Assembly (NCBI RefSeq): GCF_949628215.1
Contig: NC_134280.1
Coordinates: 47,022,621 to 47,086,620, forward strand
Direction: 5' to 3'
DNA: 64,000 bases
Source of the DNA: Phalacrocorax aristotelis
Taxonomy: Eukaryota > Chordata > Aves > Suliformes > Phalacrocoracidae
Positions 1-12,577 of the stretch are shown here, piece by piece. How positions within the stretch are numbered: the first letter of the stretch is position 1; every line of letters begins with the position of its first letter. The notes below the pieces were generated by a model. It made no database searches, had not been told where the DNA came from, and was given only the letters and a program-made list of their open reading frames with translations. A program made the position numbers and the translations under genes.

Positions 1-3000
1 ATTAGCAAAACTGGGGAACTTGGCTGCAACTGACTGACTGTATGAATAAAAGGTTAAGTAAAGCCTTTCCAGTAATTTTTCCCAGCATAACTGCTCAATG
101 CACTACATTTCATATGCTAGAATGCTTTGAGCAAGACTGACTCTGAATTGGACCTGTAGTAGTTCAGGGTGGTTTTTCTTTCAATAGAAGCCAGTGTATT
201 TACGGAAGCCACAGAGATGCTATATAAAGCCATGTTTAAAATATTATGTTCTATTTGGAGGCAGAAGTATGAGCCACGTATTTGAGAGCAGGGAGAAACA
301 CATCTACTGTTTACCTGAGAGCAAGCTACATGAGTATTATCGTAATTATAGCAAATGTTATTTTTCTCATGTTTTACTATATAAAAGGGAATCACTGGAT
401 GATCAGCCTCACTTCAAGAAATCTCTGCTAACTGGTGAAAAATTTCAGCATATATAACCTAGGGAACTGTGAACCACATAGAAAAGAGGTATCCCCATTA
501 AAGTACAATGAGGTTGGATCTAATCCTGCAAGTGTCTGGTGAGGATAGATCCGGAACACTGAACATTTCAAATTCATAGAAAGCCAAAAATTCCAAAAGG
601 CTTGGCAAGAGAAAAGGTGTTTTATTTTCAGTTCAAAAATCATTGGAGGTTCTAATTATACTTTTCACTTTTAGAAACTTGTAAATCATATGATCTCAGA
701 AGGCATTACAATCCCTGATGAACTTAATCTCATAATGCCCAAGAAATAGAAAGCTTCTTTAAGTTGTATTTTCTAGGGCTTACAGGAAACTGTTAGCTCA
801 GCCAAGCATAAAACCAGATCTCCTTACCCCTTTATTTATGCTTCAGTCATCAAAAAACCTGTCTAACTAATGACTCTCCTCTTCTTATTTTATTTTCTTA
901 ATTTTCTTGTCAGTGAGATAACTCTGGTCTTCTTAACAGGCATCAAAAAACTGTGACCAAACAAAGCCAGCAATTAATCTGCTGGAAAACCAGACTAGTT
1001 CTCAGCTAGATCTCACTTTTTCAAGTATCTTTATAAAAGGTTTTGTGCTCTAATTAAAATAAGTAACAATAAATTACAGAAAAAAATGTTGAATTCTTTT
1101 ATTTCTTTAAGAAGCCAAACATAATGAATTTCATCTTTATTTAGTAAAAATGTGCATGCAAGTAAATTTTGGGTGACTTAACTGAATTTGATTGCTGGAG
1201 AACTTATATAAATTGTTAACTAAGTTTCTCTTTTTCTTTTTTTCCCTTTTCATCCTTCCCCCCTGCCCCCAATCAGTCCCTTAAGGAAAATGTTCTTTCT
1301 TACCCTTCCTTTCTGTTTCACAGAGAGAAACAGAAGAGATTATAGCCTTTTTTTTTTTATTATAGGAATAGATCTTCTGTAATGCTTCTGGAATTTCTCC
1401 TTTGTGTCTCAAATCAGCAGAATTTGAGAGCCATAATGAGAAACAGCAAGGTGAAGTTTAAAGAGAAATGCTTCAGCCATAGAAACACATGTCCCACTGT
1501 CAAAAGCTTTCTATTCTGTGAGCAGCAGAATGGGAGCTGAACCCTGCTAGGTTCTGAGTTGCAGTATAGATACTTTGTGGAAAACGGGAGAGACCCAAGT
1601 AAAGAAAATAGGTAGGCAGATCAGGGAGATTTAAAGGAAGAGGAAAGCTCACTCTGTGTGTTCAGAAGAAAACAAATCTCTGAAGGAAGAACAAACATTT
1701 TTTCTTTCAAGCAAATGAATAAAATAATAGGAATAAGTTAACCAGTCTTTTGCCTTTTACAGGTGTGATATGAATACTGTATTCTTAATAGAGATACAGC
1801 CATCCTGTTATCTAAATTACTCTATTGATGGGCTGTGGTGTAGGTTGCAGATGTGACTGTATGATGTACCATGTTATTTTCATCACATCCTTCATTCTTA
1901 AGGGATGATAAATTTTGAAACTGCGTTTAACCAACATATTTTTTTAATCTCTTTAAACTTCAGTTGTTTGGGAGCAATGATTGCAATTTACGTTAGCTGT
2001 CTCAGTTCTGTACCTTGTGCAAAAATTCCAGGAAGGATGAAAGAGGTTTAAAAGGGACACCTGTTATAACCGCCAGTCCTAATGTTGAGAAAACACAAAT
2101 TTTTTCCAGTGTGATTGTCTCATGACTTTCTGTATGCCATCCATATCACATTGAATAGGAATTAAATGCCGTGGTTACAAAATCTGTGGTGTTTTATGTG
2201 AAAACTGAAGGCAAAATTAGTGGCTTCTATTATTTTGGTAAGCTAGAAAGGGTAGCATGTAATGGGCTGAAAAGAATGTGCATGCTCAAGGAGAGCAAAT
2301 ATTTCTGCTGTGAGATCTGGGCCATTGCTATTGGTATGTGTTACAAAGTTGTTTGATTTCTTACAGATGCTAATGGGTATGTTGTAGCTTTTGGTGTCCA
2401 TATCTTCATAACACCTGAAGTAGTCTGCTGCCTGAACCATTTTCAGTGCAAAAGAACAAAAATGAATATATAATTTGCATAAAGGTAAAATTAAACACTG
2501 AGTATCAATAGACATCAACACAGGAATATTAGATTGAACTACTGGGATGAACATCTAGGGAAGAAAAAATTAGGTGTATTTCATTAAAAAGTACACTTTA
2601 ATAGTGAAGTTTTATTAGATTGTGGAATAGTCCCGTGGGGCAGTGGTGGACCTACATCAGACATTCACAAGTAGCCAGGACAAAGTAGTGGAAACAAGAC
2701 TATAGGAAGCAATTCCGTATTTAATAAGGTGATGTGATCTATTTGTTGATTTCTCATTTCTAGAGTTCCTGGAGCTTGAGCTTACAAAAAGTCTTGCCCT
2801 ATATGCCTTGTACTGCACATGCAGCATCCTGGTTGACTTCAATATTTCATATTAATCCCATCCCTACCAGCTCCTTTGCTTCCTATTGTTCCTGAATTGT
2901 TGGCTCATTGTTTTCAACTGCTGTGCATTTGCTATTGCAATTGCTCTCCTACCCTTAAGACTTGGCAGGCAGTGAACACCTTTGAGAAGCTAATCAAGCT

Positions 3001-3656
3001 TTTACAGATTTCTACTGAAACGGCATTGGAGTAGCACCTTGTCAGGGAATGCTAGGTGGACAAACCTTACTCTTATGTTGCTTTTTCTATACTTGTTTTG
3101 ACACACATGGATCTTTGTTCACACAGCTGGTACAAATACATACAAGCAAAAGTGATTTATATTTAATTAAAATCCTTTCTACAGCTTGAGTGAGCATAAA
3201 AGTCTTTCAAAAATACAGCCCCCAAATAAGGACTCTAGGGAAACATTTACAAAATGAGATTAAAAAAAAAAAAAAAAGCACAATTACTTAGCAAACCGAG
3301 TCCCAGTTCCCAGTTTAATAATTCATGCCATTCCTCTGTGCCATTAGTTGAGATGAAGAAGCGGGGATGGTGACAAAGTGTTTCACAAAAGCCTTCTAAA
3401 TATACATTTTGAGCTTTCTGGATATTTCAGCTTTCTGTCTGGGTCATCAGAATCTGTGCTTTGAGGATGAGTGCATCCTCATCCTAGAAATTATCTTTTG
3501 ATTTATTAACTATTCAAGCTAACTCCCAACTGTAACTTCTGTAACTCATTACAGCTGTACTTTTCCCTGTGATTTGTCCCAGTACATACTTCAGTTTCAC
3601 TCTTTCCCCCTTGGTTCACACTCAGTTGAAGAAAATGACCTTTTGCTTCCTTAAGC
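1..3656. other. Unique noncoding sequence, no gene recognised
   Basis: AT-rich sequence with short open frames only (longest about 100 codons), none with recognisable domains. A 16-base A run lies at 3262-3277; it is not attached to any recognisable retroposed body. No recognisable transposon was seen in this stretch. It could be intron or intergenic DNA. Confidence 0.6.
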
Positions 3657-4122
3657 TGTCACTGCAATTGGGAATAAACCTCGTAACACCAATGTAGTGT
3701 TAAAAGGCAGGCATTCTTTATTCACAGCACTGGATGCACACAGGGGATCACTCCACCTAACGTGCATCCCTTACACACCTTTCCCATGTGATTTATATAG
3801 ACCAAAAATATACATATTCATCTTATCCGTACATATTCAATATTATTCTCTTTGGTGATTGTCACAAATTTGCTCGCTTCACATGTAAATTATTGCCCAG
3901 ACTCAGTTGTCCTTTCCCATTGTTCTCTTTTGAGTAGGTGGTATTACTTGGGTCAGTGGTCCTCCGTGAGTTGGTGGTCGCGATCTCCCCCTGTCGGATT
4001 ACCTTTTACCTACTTGGTTCTTAATCCTGGCAGTCCTGGCCAGTTTTCTCAGTCCACTATATGAAACTACATTTTTGTCATCCTTTTCTGACAGAAACCC
4101 ATTGTCTATTGTTTCGTTCACA
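3657..4122 (-). mobile_element. Solo LTR of an avian endogenous retrovirus (AATAAAGAATGCCTGC type)
   Basis: Seen: reading the minus strand, the block AATAAAGAATGCCTGCC (polyadenylation signal at 3717-3722) is followed by an arm ending in ATTGGTGTTACGAGG and TTTATTCCCAATTG, then a terminal ACA at 3657-3659. The same order recurs at 7214-7330, so this is a dispersed family. From memory, this R/U5 block belongs to a common avian ERV LTR (ERVK-like). The outer edge is less sure: I place it at TCACA (4118-4122), which leaves flanks ttaagc and ttaatg (4 of 6 matching) as a possible decayed target duplication. No primer-binding site follows and no retroviral coding region is present, so it is a solo LTR left by recombination, or a fragment. 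Confidence 0.72.
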
Positions 4123-7100
4123 TTAATGATTACCTAGAGACTAAAATGCAGATCAAAGAATACACTGATTTGTATACTCCATGTCCCCAGACTTAGTGTC
4201 CAGCTGGATAGGGCTGTACAAGAAGTATAAGAGCATCCATGGTTGGTTAATTCCATCACCCTGGTTACAAAGCCTTTATTTATATTTGTGTGCTCATATA
4301 AACAAACAGAAAGAGAGAGTGTGAAACCACCTGTCATCTGAGTCTAATCATCACCAATATGAAAAATTTATACACTACTTTATCCACATTTTCCCGTAAT
4401 AAAAACTAAAAGATCTACTCTCTCTATTTCGTAGGTGCAGAAGAAATCTGTCAGGTAGCAAATCTTGCTAAACCCAGTCCCAATTTTCCCATTTTGACTA
4501 CTGAACAACACTACTTGTCTTTTAGTATTAAATACACAGTGTCATGCTGGTCCCAACTGCCATTACAGACACGTCATCATTTGTTTTGAACAAGGGAAGC
4601 ATGGTAGCTGGTTAAAGGTCTGAAATGTCTAGTCTACCATGTATAATATTCTGGTACTGGAAATAGAGCTGATTGATGTGTCCTGACTGACCCTTTGTTT
4701 CTCATTAGATAGTGGGTTAACCATGTGATGTCAAACATGATGCAGGGGAAGAGGAAGAGTAGATTCATTTTTGCTCCTCATGGTATATTTTGACACTTCA
4801 AGGAGAGACCATAACTGGAAACCATATCTTCATGTAATTTGAAACAACTATGAATTCAGTAGGAATTTGCAGGACAAGAAAACAGTTAATGCTTCTCATA
4901 TTTGTGTGTGGAATAAGGCTTCATATAGAGGAGCAATGTAAGACACCTATTCATTGATAGTCCAGCTCCTTTTTGCCCACTAAGGAAATCTGAAAAGAAA
5001 TGGCAAGTCTTGTTATGATACCATTGTAAGCTGCATTTATATAAAACTACAAAGTGTTTATGGTAAAGGGATATATACTGAAAGTGTACAAACACATCTA
5101 TTTAAAAAAAAAGGTTTTTACACCATTCCACTGTAGTTACCTATACCTATTTTATGAGTGGTAAGAGCACAATCAACTCCCATCTTGAGACTGTAAGAGG
5201 TTGTGCTCTTGAGATTGCAAGAGGTTACACCAAGCCTAGCAGCTCTGCCACAATACACCTCACTGTCCTAGTTTTTTGATTAATCTAAATAGAACAGTTA
5301 TTCTCAATGAAGGTTAGGATAGATTGACATCCGTTAAGAAGAATTTTCCATCAGTCTTAACACCTTAATGTGTTATTGCCACTCTTTGTCACTGTTTTCT
5401 TTCAGCTTCCTGGCAGTTGGCTGTTCCCTGGCCTGTTGGTCTGTGGACAACTGTAATACAAGCGTTAGGATAAGTATGAATGGAGAATGGAAAAGTCTGG
5501 GTGTGGAAGGCTCCAAAGAAAATGGTGGCAGGGAGAAGTTAATGAGAATCACAGGTGTTGATGGTACCAACGTTAGAAGGTCATCAAGATCCCTGCAGAG
5601 GGGAGAGAAAAGACAGGGAGTAAACACTGATGACACAGCAGTGGACAGGACACTAATCACCCTGTAATTAGGGAGTAACTAACATAAAAAAAGGAGGAGA
5701 GATTGTAAGGTCTTACTAGCTGATGTTCCTTGTTGTGTGTTCTATCACAAGAAATGCTGTATAGATCACTTGGATACAATCATGTTCGTTTCATGGCTGA
5801 TGGACAGGCTATTTGGATGCACATGTGTAGTGTTGGAAGTATGTGGGTATAAACGTGTGAATGATAGGTAGTGAAATCAGTTTTGTTTCAAAATTAATTT
5901 ATTTTGTCCTACTACAATATTGCTTATTGAGCTTTGCTACCTTCTTGCTACAATGCTGCATCACAGTTTCCTACAAGTCAATAGCAGCCAAAATCCAGTA
6001 ATATAGCTAGGCAGTGTGTGCCATTAGGTGGAGGACTGAGCAAAGAAATTTATCCCATAGAATTAAAGAAAATACCAGTAACAAAGATGTGAGTTCATCA
6101 CTTATGCTGCAACACTAAACTGTTTTCTTTCTCCCCATGTGGAGCTTGCTTCTACCTTCCATTTTCTAATGAGCAGGCACTGTGTCACACAAATCAAGTT
6201 ACATTTTGTGAGTGAATGCCAAACATGCTTTTTCTCCTAGAACTAGGTGGAATAAGTTAAGAGTCTTAAACATCATTATATTAATACAAAAGCTTTTCAT
6301 TCCCATTAAGATTTGCTCCTAATTTTTCAAATGTAATTTACAACAATTGATTGTATCGTGTTCATTAGAAATAATTCATCTGATATTGAAAATAATAATA
6401 AAAAATAGTAGCATAAATGACACTTATTCTTTAACAGGTTTACTACTGCAAGACATTTGTCTAAATGGGCTTCAATGTACGATCAATTTTTTATCATTTC
6501 ATTTTCTAAAAATAGAATGATTTCTTTCATTTTTCTCATCATCTTGTGTTATAGCTCTCTGAAATTGAAAGTGCATTACACTATGGATCTCTACTTTCTT
6601 ATATTGCTGTGGTAGCATACAGCTTTCCTCTGCAGCTTAGACTTCTAACTTGTTGTCTTTTACTGAGCTGTATAGGATTGTTACAAGGGTTGCAGAGCCA
6701 AGTAGCAGATACAGATCAGCTAGATGGAGGCTGACAGAAACAAGGATGGAACAAGGAAAAATAGGCACCAGGAGAGGACAAATATAAGGGCTGAAGAAAC
6801 ATAACATCATCACGTAGCAGTGATTGCTGTGGATTGAGAGTCCTGCAATTTCTTATTCTACCATTGATTTGCTGTGTGAATGTCTTAACTCCAACTGCCT
6901 GTTGGTGGAAAAGATTCCCAGATTTTCATTTTACACATCTCCCTTACATTCAGACTGGGGGGAGGAATGACCAAAATCCGTGTCCCAAATGATAGGTATA
7001 TTAGCCAGCTGTATATAAATTCGCCTGTCTTTTAACTTAGCGTGAAGAAACAGACAAGTTAAACTTGGCATCCAAGAAGGTTGTAAACATGAATTCCTAA

Positions 7101-7213
7101 AATGCTGTGGAATATATTGGTCCTACCCTGATAGTTAAACAAGATTGATCACTGGATCATCTGTACTAAAAATCATCTGTATTAAAAATGTGGAAAACAT
7201 TTACATCTAATGA
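4123..7213. other. Sequence between two like-oriented LTRs, no retroviral interior
   Basis: No gag, pol or env reading frame, primer-binding site or polypurine tract borders either LTR. An open frame of 99 codons at 5368-5667 overlaps a good 3' splice-site-like sequence (TTTCTTTCAG ending at 5406), but its protein is unlike anything I know and a minus-strand frame of similar length overlaps it. A 16-bp tandem duplication (ATCATCTGTACTAAAA, then one mismatch) lies at 7156-7187. Otherwise unique AT-rich DNA. Confidence 0.6.
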
Positions 7214-7777
7214 TGTAACCGAAATTGGGAATAAAACTCCTTAACACCAATGTAGTATTAAGAAGCAGGCATTCTTTATAACGGTGCCGGATGCACGGGG
7301 GATAGTTCCTCCTAGCGTGCATACCCCAAGTCGCGATAGACAAAGCTTATATTGCTCAGTTATATACATATGCATTAGATTTCCTGGAACTAATTATGAT
7401 ACTTGCATCTTAATTACCCATGTGTTTTAAGTCCCTTAGGAGCCCCTGAGGAGGTATCAGGTGGTCTCTGGTGGTCCCTAGTGGTTTGCTGAAGGGGTGG
7501 TTTTTGTGTCCTTTCCATGAACTCTTCCTTCTTCCTTCTTCCACATATGGTCATGAGCTGGCCCATCGAGTAATCTTGTCACAGTGTATTGCAAGGTGTG
7601 TTGGTTTCAGCTGGTGTTCTGACTCTTACCTAGATGGAGATGCCCTTAGTTCCTTTTGTCTTGGTTTCGACTGGCGCCTGCTGCTGCTAGGTTGTTTGCA
7701 CCCCTCCAGGATGTTCCCCATCAGGCTTCCAAGGATTATTTCTTTGAGTGCATTCTTGCCTGAGGCCCCTTACAACA
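7214..7777 (-). mobile_element. Solo LTR, same R/U5 type as the copy at 3657
   Basis: The minus strand ends with the same R/U5 arm as the copy at 3657 (ATTGGTGTTAAGGAG then TTTTATTCCCAATTTCGG, terminal ACA at 7214-7216). The polyadenylation signal is altered: the minus strand reads TATAAA at 7275-7280 where the other copy has AATAAA. The outer edge is placed at ACA 7775-7777, because the sense strand there starts TGTTGTAAGGGGCCTC. I could not find a clean target-site duplication. The two copies are clearly similar over about 115 bp of R/U5 and diverge in U3, so they look like separate insertions of related subfamilies and not the two ends of one provirus. Confidence 0.72.
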
Positions 7778-10700
7778 GTGACACTTATTAAAGTTTTCAT
7801 AGATACTATAAGCCAAGCTGCACATAATTATTTATTTTCATTTTTTTATTGCATGTGACTCTTCTCTGACTTTTCCTCATTTTCTTGGCTTTTCAGATTT
7901 ATCTCAAAATGAGGTCTTATTGTCATGCAAACTCAATAAGCTGGGGAAAACCTCAACTGAGATTTATAGTTGTTGCCATCAACCTTCTAAATAAACATCA
8001 GAAAGGAAGAAGGTTGGCCAGAAGAAGACTGAAGATTGAGGAACGAAAAACTTCCTGTTCAGATGGCGGAAGAACACATTAATCAGTTCATTTTTGTACT
8101 TTTCCTCAGGTCTAGTGCATACCACCATCTAGTGGCTCTGAATATAATATAGAAAATTACACCTAACTTTTATATAATTAGTACTGATGTTTGAAATGGA
8201 AAATCCTCAAATAAACTTTTACAGGAACCATTATTGGTAATGTAACATTTCCTGCAGCGTTAGAATCTATCAGAACATCAGAATTACATGTGAGATTGCA
8301 CACTGGTTTGGCCTTGGCTAATACAGAAGTGCCCTGCCAGAATACAAGGCAACGGAGGCAGGAGACAAATAGTCCCTAATCCCATTCCATTGAAACACAA
8401 TATATAGTACCAATCAACAGAGGGGGAGAATTTCTGCCTTTAATAAACAGGATTGCAAACGCATTTGAAAATAGCTCTAATATTGTGAGTTGCGTAGTCA
8501 ATTAGAAAAAAATGACTTTGCTTCTACCTTAGAGAATTCTTTTTCAAAACTGTTTCTGTGATATTTGATGGTAGGTCTTTCTGCTGTAGTATAAGGCAGT
8601 AGGTAAATGAAGTGTTATCATGTGAGGTCTGTAATTCTGGACTTCAAGACCTGAGGTACATGGCAACTCTTTGGAATCAGGTTAACCAAAACTGCATACC
8701 TGAGCATGATTTAAAGTGTATGAGCTGTGTAGATCCTGAAATTCTTTCATGATCAGTAAGATTTTATATAATAGCAATAGATGTTTCTCTGTGTAGAGGC
8801 TGTTCACCAAAGTCTTGTCTTGAATTCAACAATGCAAAAGTAATCCCATTAGACCAGATGCTGAGCTATATATATGGAAGCCATGGGATAGAAGATGGGG
8901 ACAGGAAAAAACTCAAAGACTAGATGCTGCATTTTTAATCTATCAATCAAGTGATAAATTATAATTTCCTCTTGTCAGTTCAGACTACATTGGACAATAG
9001 GAACACCTCATTCAAGAGAGCTGGCTAGAAGAGTGACTGGAGGCATTGTTGCTCAAACAAATGAACAAAACATTAAAATAAAAACAATAACACCTTCTCC
9101 TATCAGTACGTATATATTTTATTTTGTGGGTGCTGTCAACAACTCTTACCTACAACTGTTTGCCTGTGGGAGTCATAGGCTGTGGCTGGACATACCAGCC
9201 TTTACTTCCATTAGTGGCCAATACTCCCTGTGGTGATAATGGAATCAGAAAAATGAAGGCAGATTTTCTTGTATGCTTTATCAGTCAGCTTTTCAGAAGG
9301 CAATTTTGGAGACCATATTTCTATCAGGATCACATGTAGATTTGTGAAACAAGGGTATTTTCCAGCAAAACCACTATTCTGCATTACATTTATCTCACTT
9401 GTTTGCAGCTTCCACAGTAGAAACCTTCAAAGATGCTTTGAGCAGTGCCAGATATCCTGCTGGTTACTCATAAAAAGCACAGTGTAGGAGAAGTGTTATT
9501 ATGGCATTTTAGCCAACATTCTCCCTCTCTCTCAAATTATTTTTGGCCTTTTCAGCACACTCAAAAGAGTTTAATATCTGACAGAGGTTGTGACAATATG
9601 TATTCAAGTACAGAACTTGAAGAATTAAAGGAATACAGAGGGAGTAAAAGAGCTCAATTGTTGTTTATCTTATTAGGGAAAAAATTGAGAGCTGATCAAT
9701 AATTGTAAAGCATCTTCACTGACAGGAAAATACTAGATATTGAAGAAGGTCTACAGTATAGTACAGACATGCAACAAGAAATTGTCTATAATTTTAAGAA
9801 TTAAAATTGGAGATATGGCCTGCATCTTTAGCTGGAGGGGAATAAACCATTGCAAGACATTACCTAGGAAAATTTTCCATTCTTCGCTTCTTCAATGAAG
9901 ACCTGAATTACTGGGCTGCAATCAGGAGTGACTGGATTGAATTCAGTGGTCTGTTAGACAGGAGGTCCAATTCAGATGATAAAATAATACTTTATGGACC
10001 TTAAAAATCAATAAAATGTATGTAATTTTAAATGCTATGTGTCATAAAGAAAACAATCATGCAAATCTGATTTGTCTGTGTTAGAGTGAATCTTCGTACT
10101 GAGAAAAACATCAGAATAATAGTGCAAAAGGAACATTGCCTTTTGCTGTTTCTTCTGCCTGTCTCCATGTGGTCACAACTCTGGTGTTTATCATCATATC
10201 CATTTCTTCATGAGATGCAACAGTTCTGGATTTGTCCTGGAAATAGTTGCTTACAGCCAAACCTAATGCACTGGAATTAAGTGCAGTGTTTCCAGTCACT
10301 AGATTCACGGTTTGTGGGCACTCGTTATGAGTTCACAGCTATACTCTGGCAAGATGGTGTGGGAGTGAAGTACTGAAGTACTTAACTTCATGTGTGCAAC
10401 TGTAGTATTTGCTTCTGATGTTGCTTCAGTCTACATCATCCCACAAACCACAAGGAATTGTCGTGCATTTTCATGCCAGCAGCAAAGCAAATGCTGTCCT
10501 CTACTAACCCACCAGTAGTACTGATCCGTTAGGTAACTCTATTTACAATTCGAAAGGACTCTGTATTATAGGATATATTACAGGATAGAGGTATCTCCTC
10601 CCCCTCCTTTTTGTATGGCTACTTTAGCAACAGTGTAAGAAGTTACGCATGACACAAGTTTGGGGCAGTGGGGTGGTGGATGCTGCATATGGCTGCAAAT

Positions 10701-12435
10701 GTATGATTGCTTCTGTTTAAGCCCCACAGGAATTTGTGGTGCTCACAAATACTTATAGGGGGGGAAAAAGGCATTCCTAATTTCATTCCTCAGGAGATGG
10801 GGAGAGAGATGACTTATAAAGATAATCAGATAGGAAAGGATCAGCCAATATTAGCATCCTGAATAATAACACAGAGATTGACCAAAGAGATTTAAACACT
10901 TCCACACATCCTGGAAAAGAAAATCCATTTTTCTGGTAACAGTTATTGAAGTTGAGCTATTGCAAAACACAGTTTACAGAATGACCGAGTGACTACAACA
11001 CAGGAATGAAAAATACCTTAGTATACAATCTGGAATGGTCAGATGCCCTTTTGGGGCAGATCTCGTTACCCAGCAGTTCAATGGCTATCTGTAATACTAG
11101 TCTTAATCATAGAAGTCAAGATCTGTTTCCAACCTATTTGCCCTGATAGCCAGCTAGTTATTCTTCAGTGGCTTCTTCTGTAAACTGTTTTGCTCTGTCC
11201 TAGGCATGAAAAATATTGGGTAAGATCACATTCACATTCTGCTGTGCAGGTGCTTCATACAAATCTGTACCTAGTATTTTTTAGTCACGTGAAGTAAATT
11301 CTTCTTGTTTAGACTTATTTTACCACACCAACGTCAAAGGGACTAGGTCAATTCAGGGAACTGAAATCAGAAGATTTTGTACTGCCCGCAAAAAATTATT
11401 CAAGCAAGAATGGTGGCAGTAAAAATGCTTTCTCTTTAGTCAGGGCAATGGGGCCATAATTACTGAGCAGCTACCAAAGACTAAATGTACTTTGAGTCTA
11501 ACAGCTGATTTCTAATTGCCAAGCCTGTAAGAATCCTGCCAATTTATATTTGATTTTACCCTATTATGAATATCACATATTCATAATCCTAGCTTTTGGT
11601 AAGCTAAAATTCACCTCATCAATAGCCTATTTGATATAATGCACTAGAATGATATGTGTCATGCAGATACAGACCAGGTTTTTAATTGCACAAAATTTCT
11701 GGCTAATCACAAATGATTGGTATGTTTGTATTAAATGTTTTCCCTGCATTTATCAGTGGGTTTAGTGAGCTCCCACAAACAAATGCCATCACAAGGACCT
11801 TCATTTAGGGGACATTTTGGCATGAGTTATTGATGATTAATTTGAGGAAAAGGAGTAATCTCATGTTTCTTCAGTTTCTGTAACAACGAGGACAATTTTG
11901 GCCATTCATAAACACCTTAGGATTGAAGAGCTGTGTAGACCCCACTGTTTCTTTGTCTTCAGCCAGACAGAACAATGCCAGGCAAAGTTTTACAGTGATT
12001 CTCTGCTGCCTACCTCTCTTTTCTTCAACTCATTATCTTTGGTCTTGGCTCTGATTTTCCAATGTCATTTTCAGTTAGCGGCAGTTAAGAATTTTTCAGC
12101 TTTCTAGAGCTTTATTGCCAAATTAATATAGCCTTACAATGTCTTAATACATTTTGGCATTTTACCACAGGTATTTAAAGAGACGTCAGGTTAGTTTTAT
12201 ATAAAACGTAATGATTCATACAGATTCATACAGTGTATATAAAGCTATGTGTATAAAAATAGCTGATTAACTGATTAACAGAACTTTTGCAGCACCATGG
12301 TTTTTTTAGTTTTAGTGTGATCTTTTGTTGTCTGCGTGGTTACACATACAAGAACAGGGGTAACCGTGCCTTGTCAGGAGTTTAATTATTTTCTCATCCA
12401 TACTTGGTTTTGAAGCTTACCAGAGCAAAGCTTAC
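7778..12435. other. Unique noncoding sequence, no gene recognised
   Basis: Four overlapping plus-strand frames of 67-85 codons run from 9033 to 9702, but none has a recognisable motif and they change frame repeatedly, so I take them as chance. A short run of near-repeats (ATTCATACAG twice) lies around 12211-12231. No transposon of a family I know was seen. Confidence 0.55.
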
Positions 12436-12577
12436 CGGTGGGCAGCACAGCTGTCACTGTTATCACTGTAGCTCCAAATAAAGTAGTCCTGATTCCCATT
12501 GTAATGCAATTAATCTTCTGCTTTGCACTAATGGATGAACACGCATATTTACTGCAGCTTAAAATCCTAATTATTTC
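12436..12577 (-). CDS. Candidate first coding exon with signal-peptide-like sequence (unconfirmed)
   Basis: Seen, on the minus strand: a pyrimidine-containing stretch ending CATCTGCTCAG puts an exon start at 12577. An ATG at 12499 in good Kozak context (ACAATGG) opens a 21-codon frame that starts MGIRTTLFGA and ends TAVLPT. After one more base there is a donor, ACCG|GTAAGC (GT at 12435-12434). The peptide has an N-terminal arginine, then a hydrophobic core of Leu/Phe/Val/Ile/Ala with Thr, like a secretory signal. The exon would end in phase 1, completing a glycine codon, as many signal-peptide exons do. A second GGTAAGCTT donor lies 15 nt downstream, in frame. Known from the family: IgLON genes end their first exon in a phase-1 Leu-Pro-Thr-Gly or similar; that likeness is weak evidence. 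Chance occurrence is a real alternative, and no downstream exon is visible in this window. Confidence 0.22.

Noticed and set aside
3262..3277. A run as the tail of a processed pseudogene
   Set aside because: The sequence upstream has no recognisable cDNA-like body, polyadenylation signal or flanking duplication.
5368..5667. 99-codon frame with signal-like start and nearby acceptor
   Set aside because: The acceptor-like TTTCTTTCAG lies inside the frame, an opposite-strand frame of equal length overlaps, and the protein resembles nothing known.
4123..7213. Provirus between the two minus-strand LTRs
   Set aside because: No primer-binding site next to the LTR at 7214, no polypurine tract next to the LTR at 3657, no retroviral frames, and the U3 regions differ.
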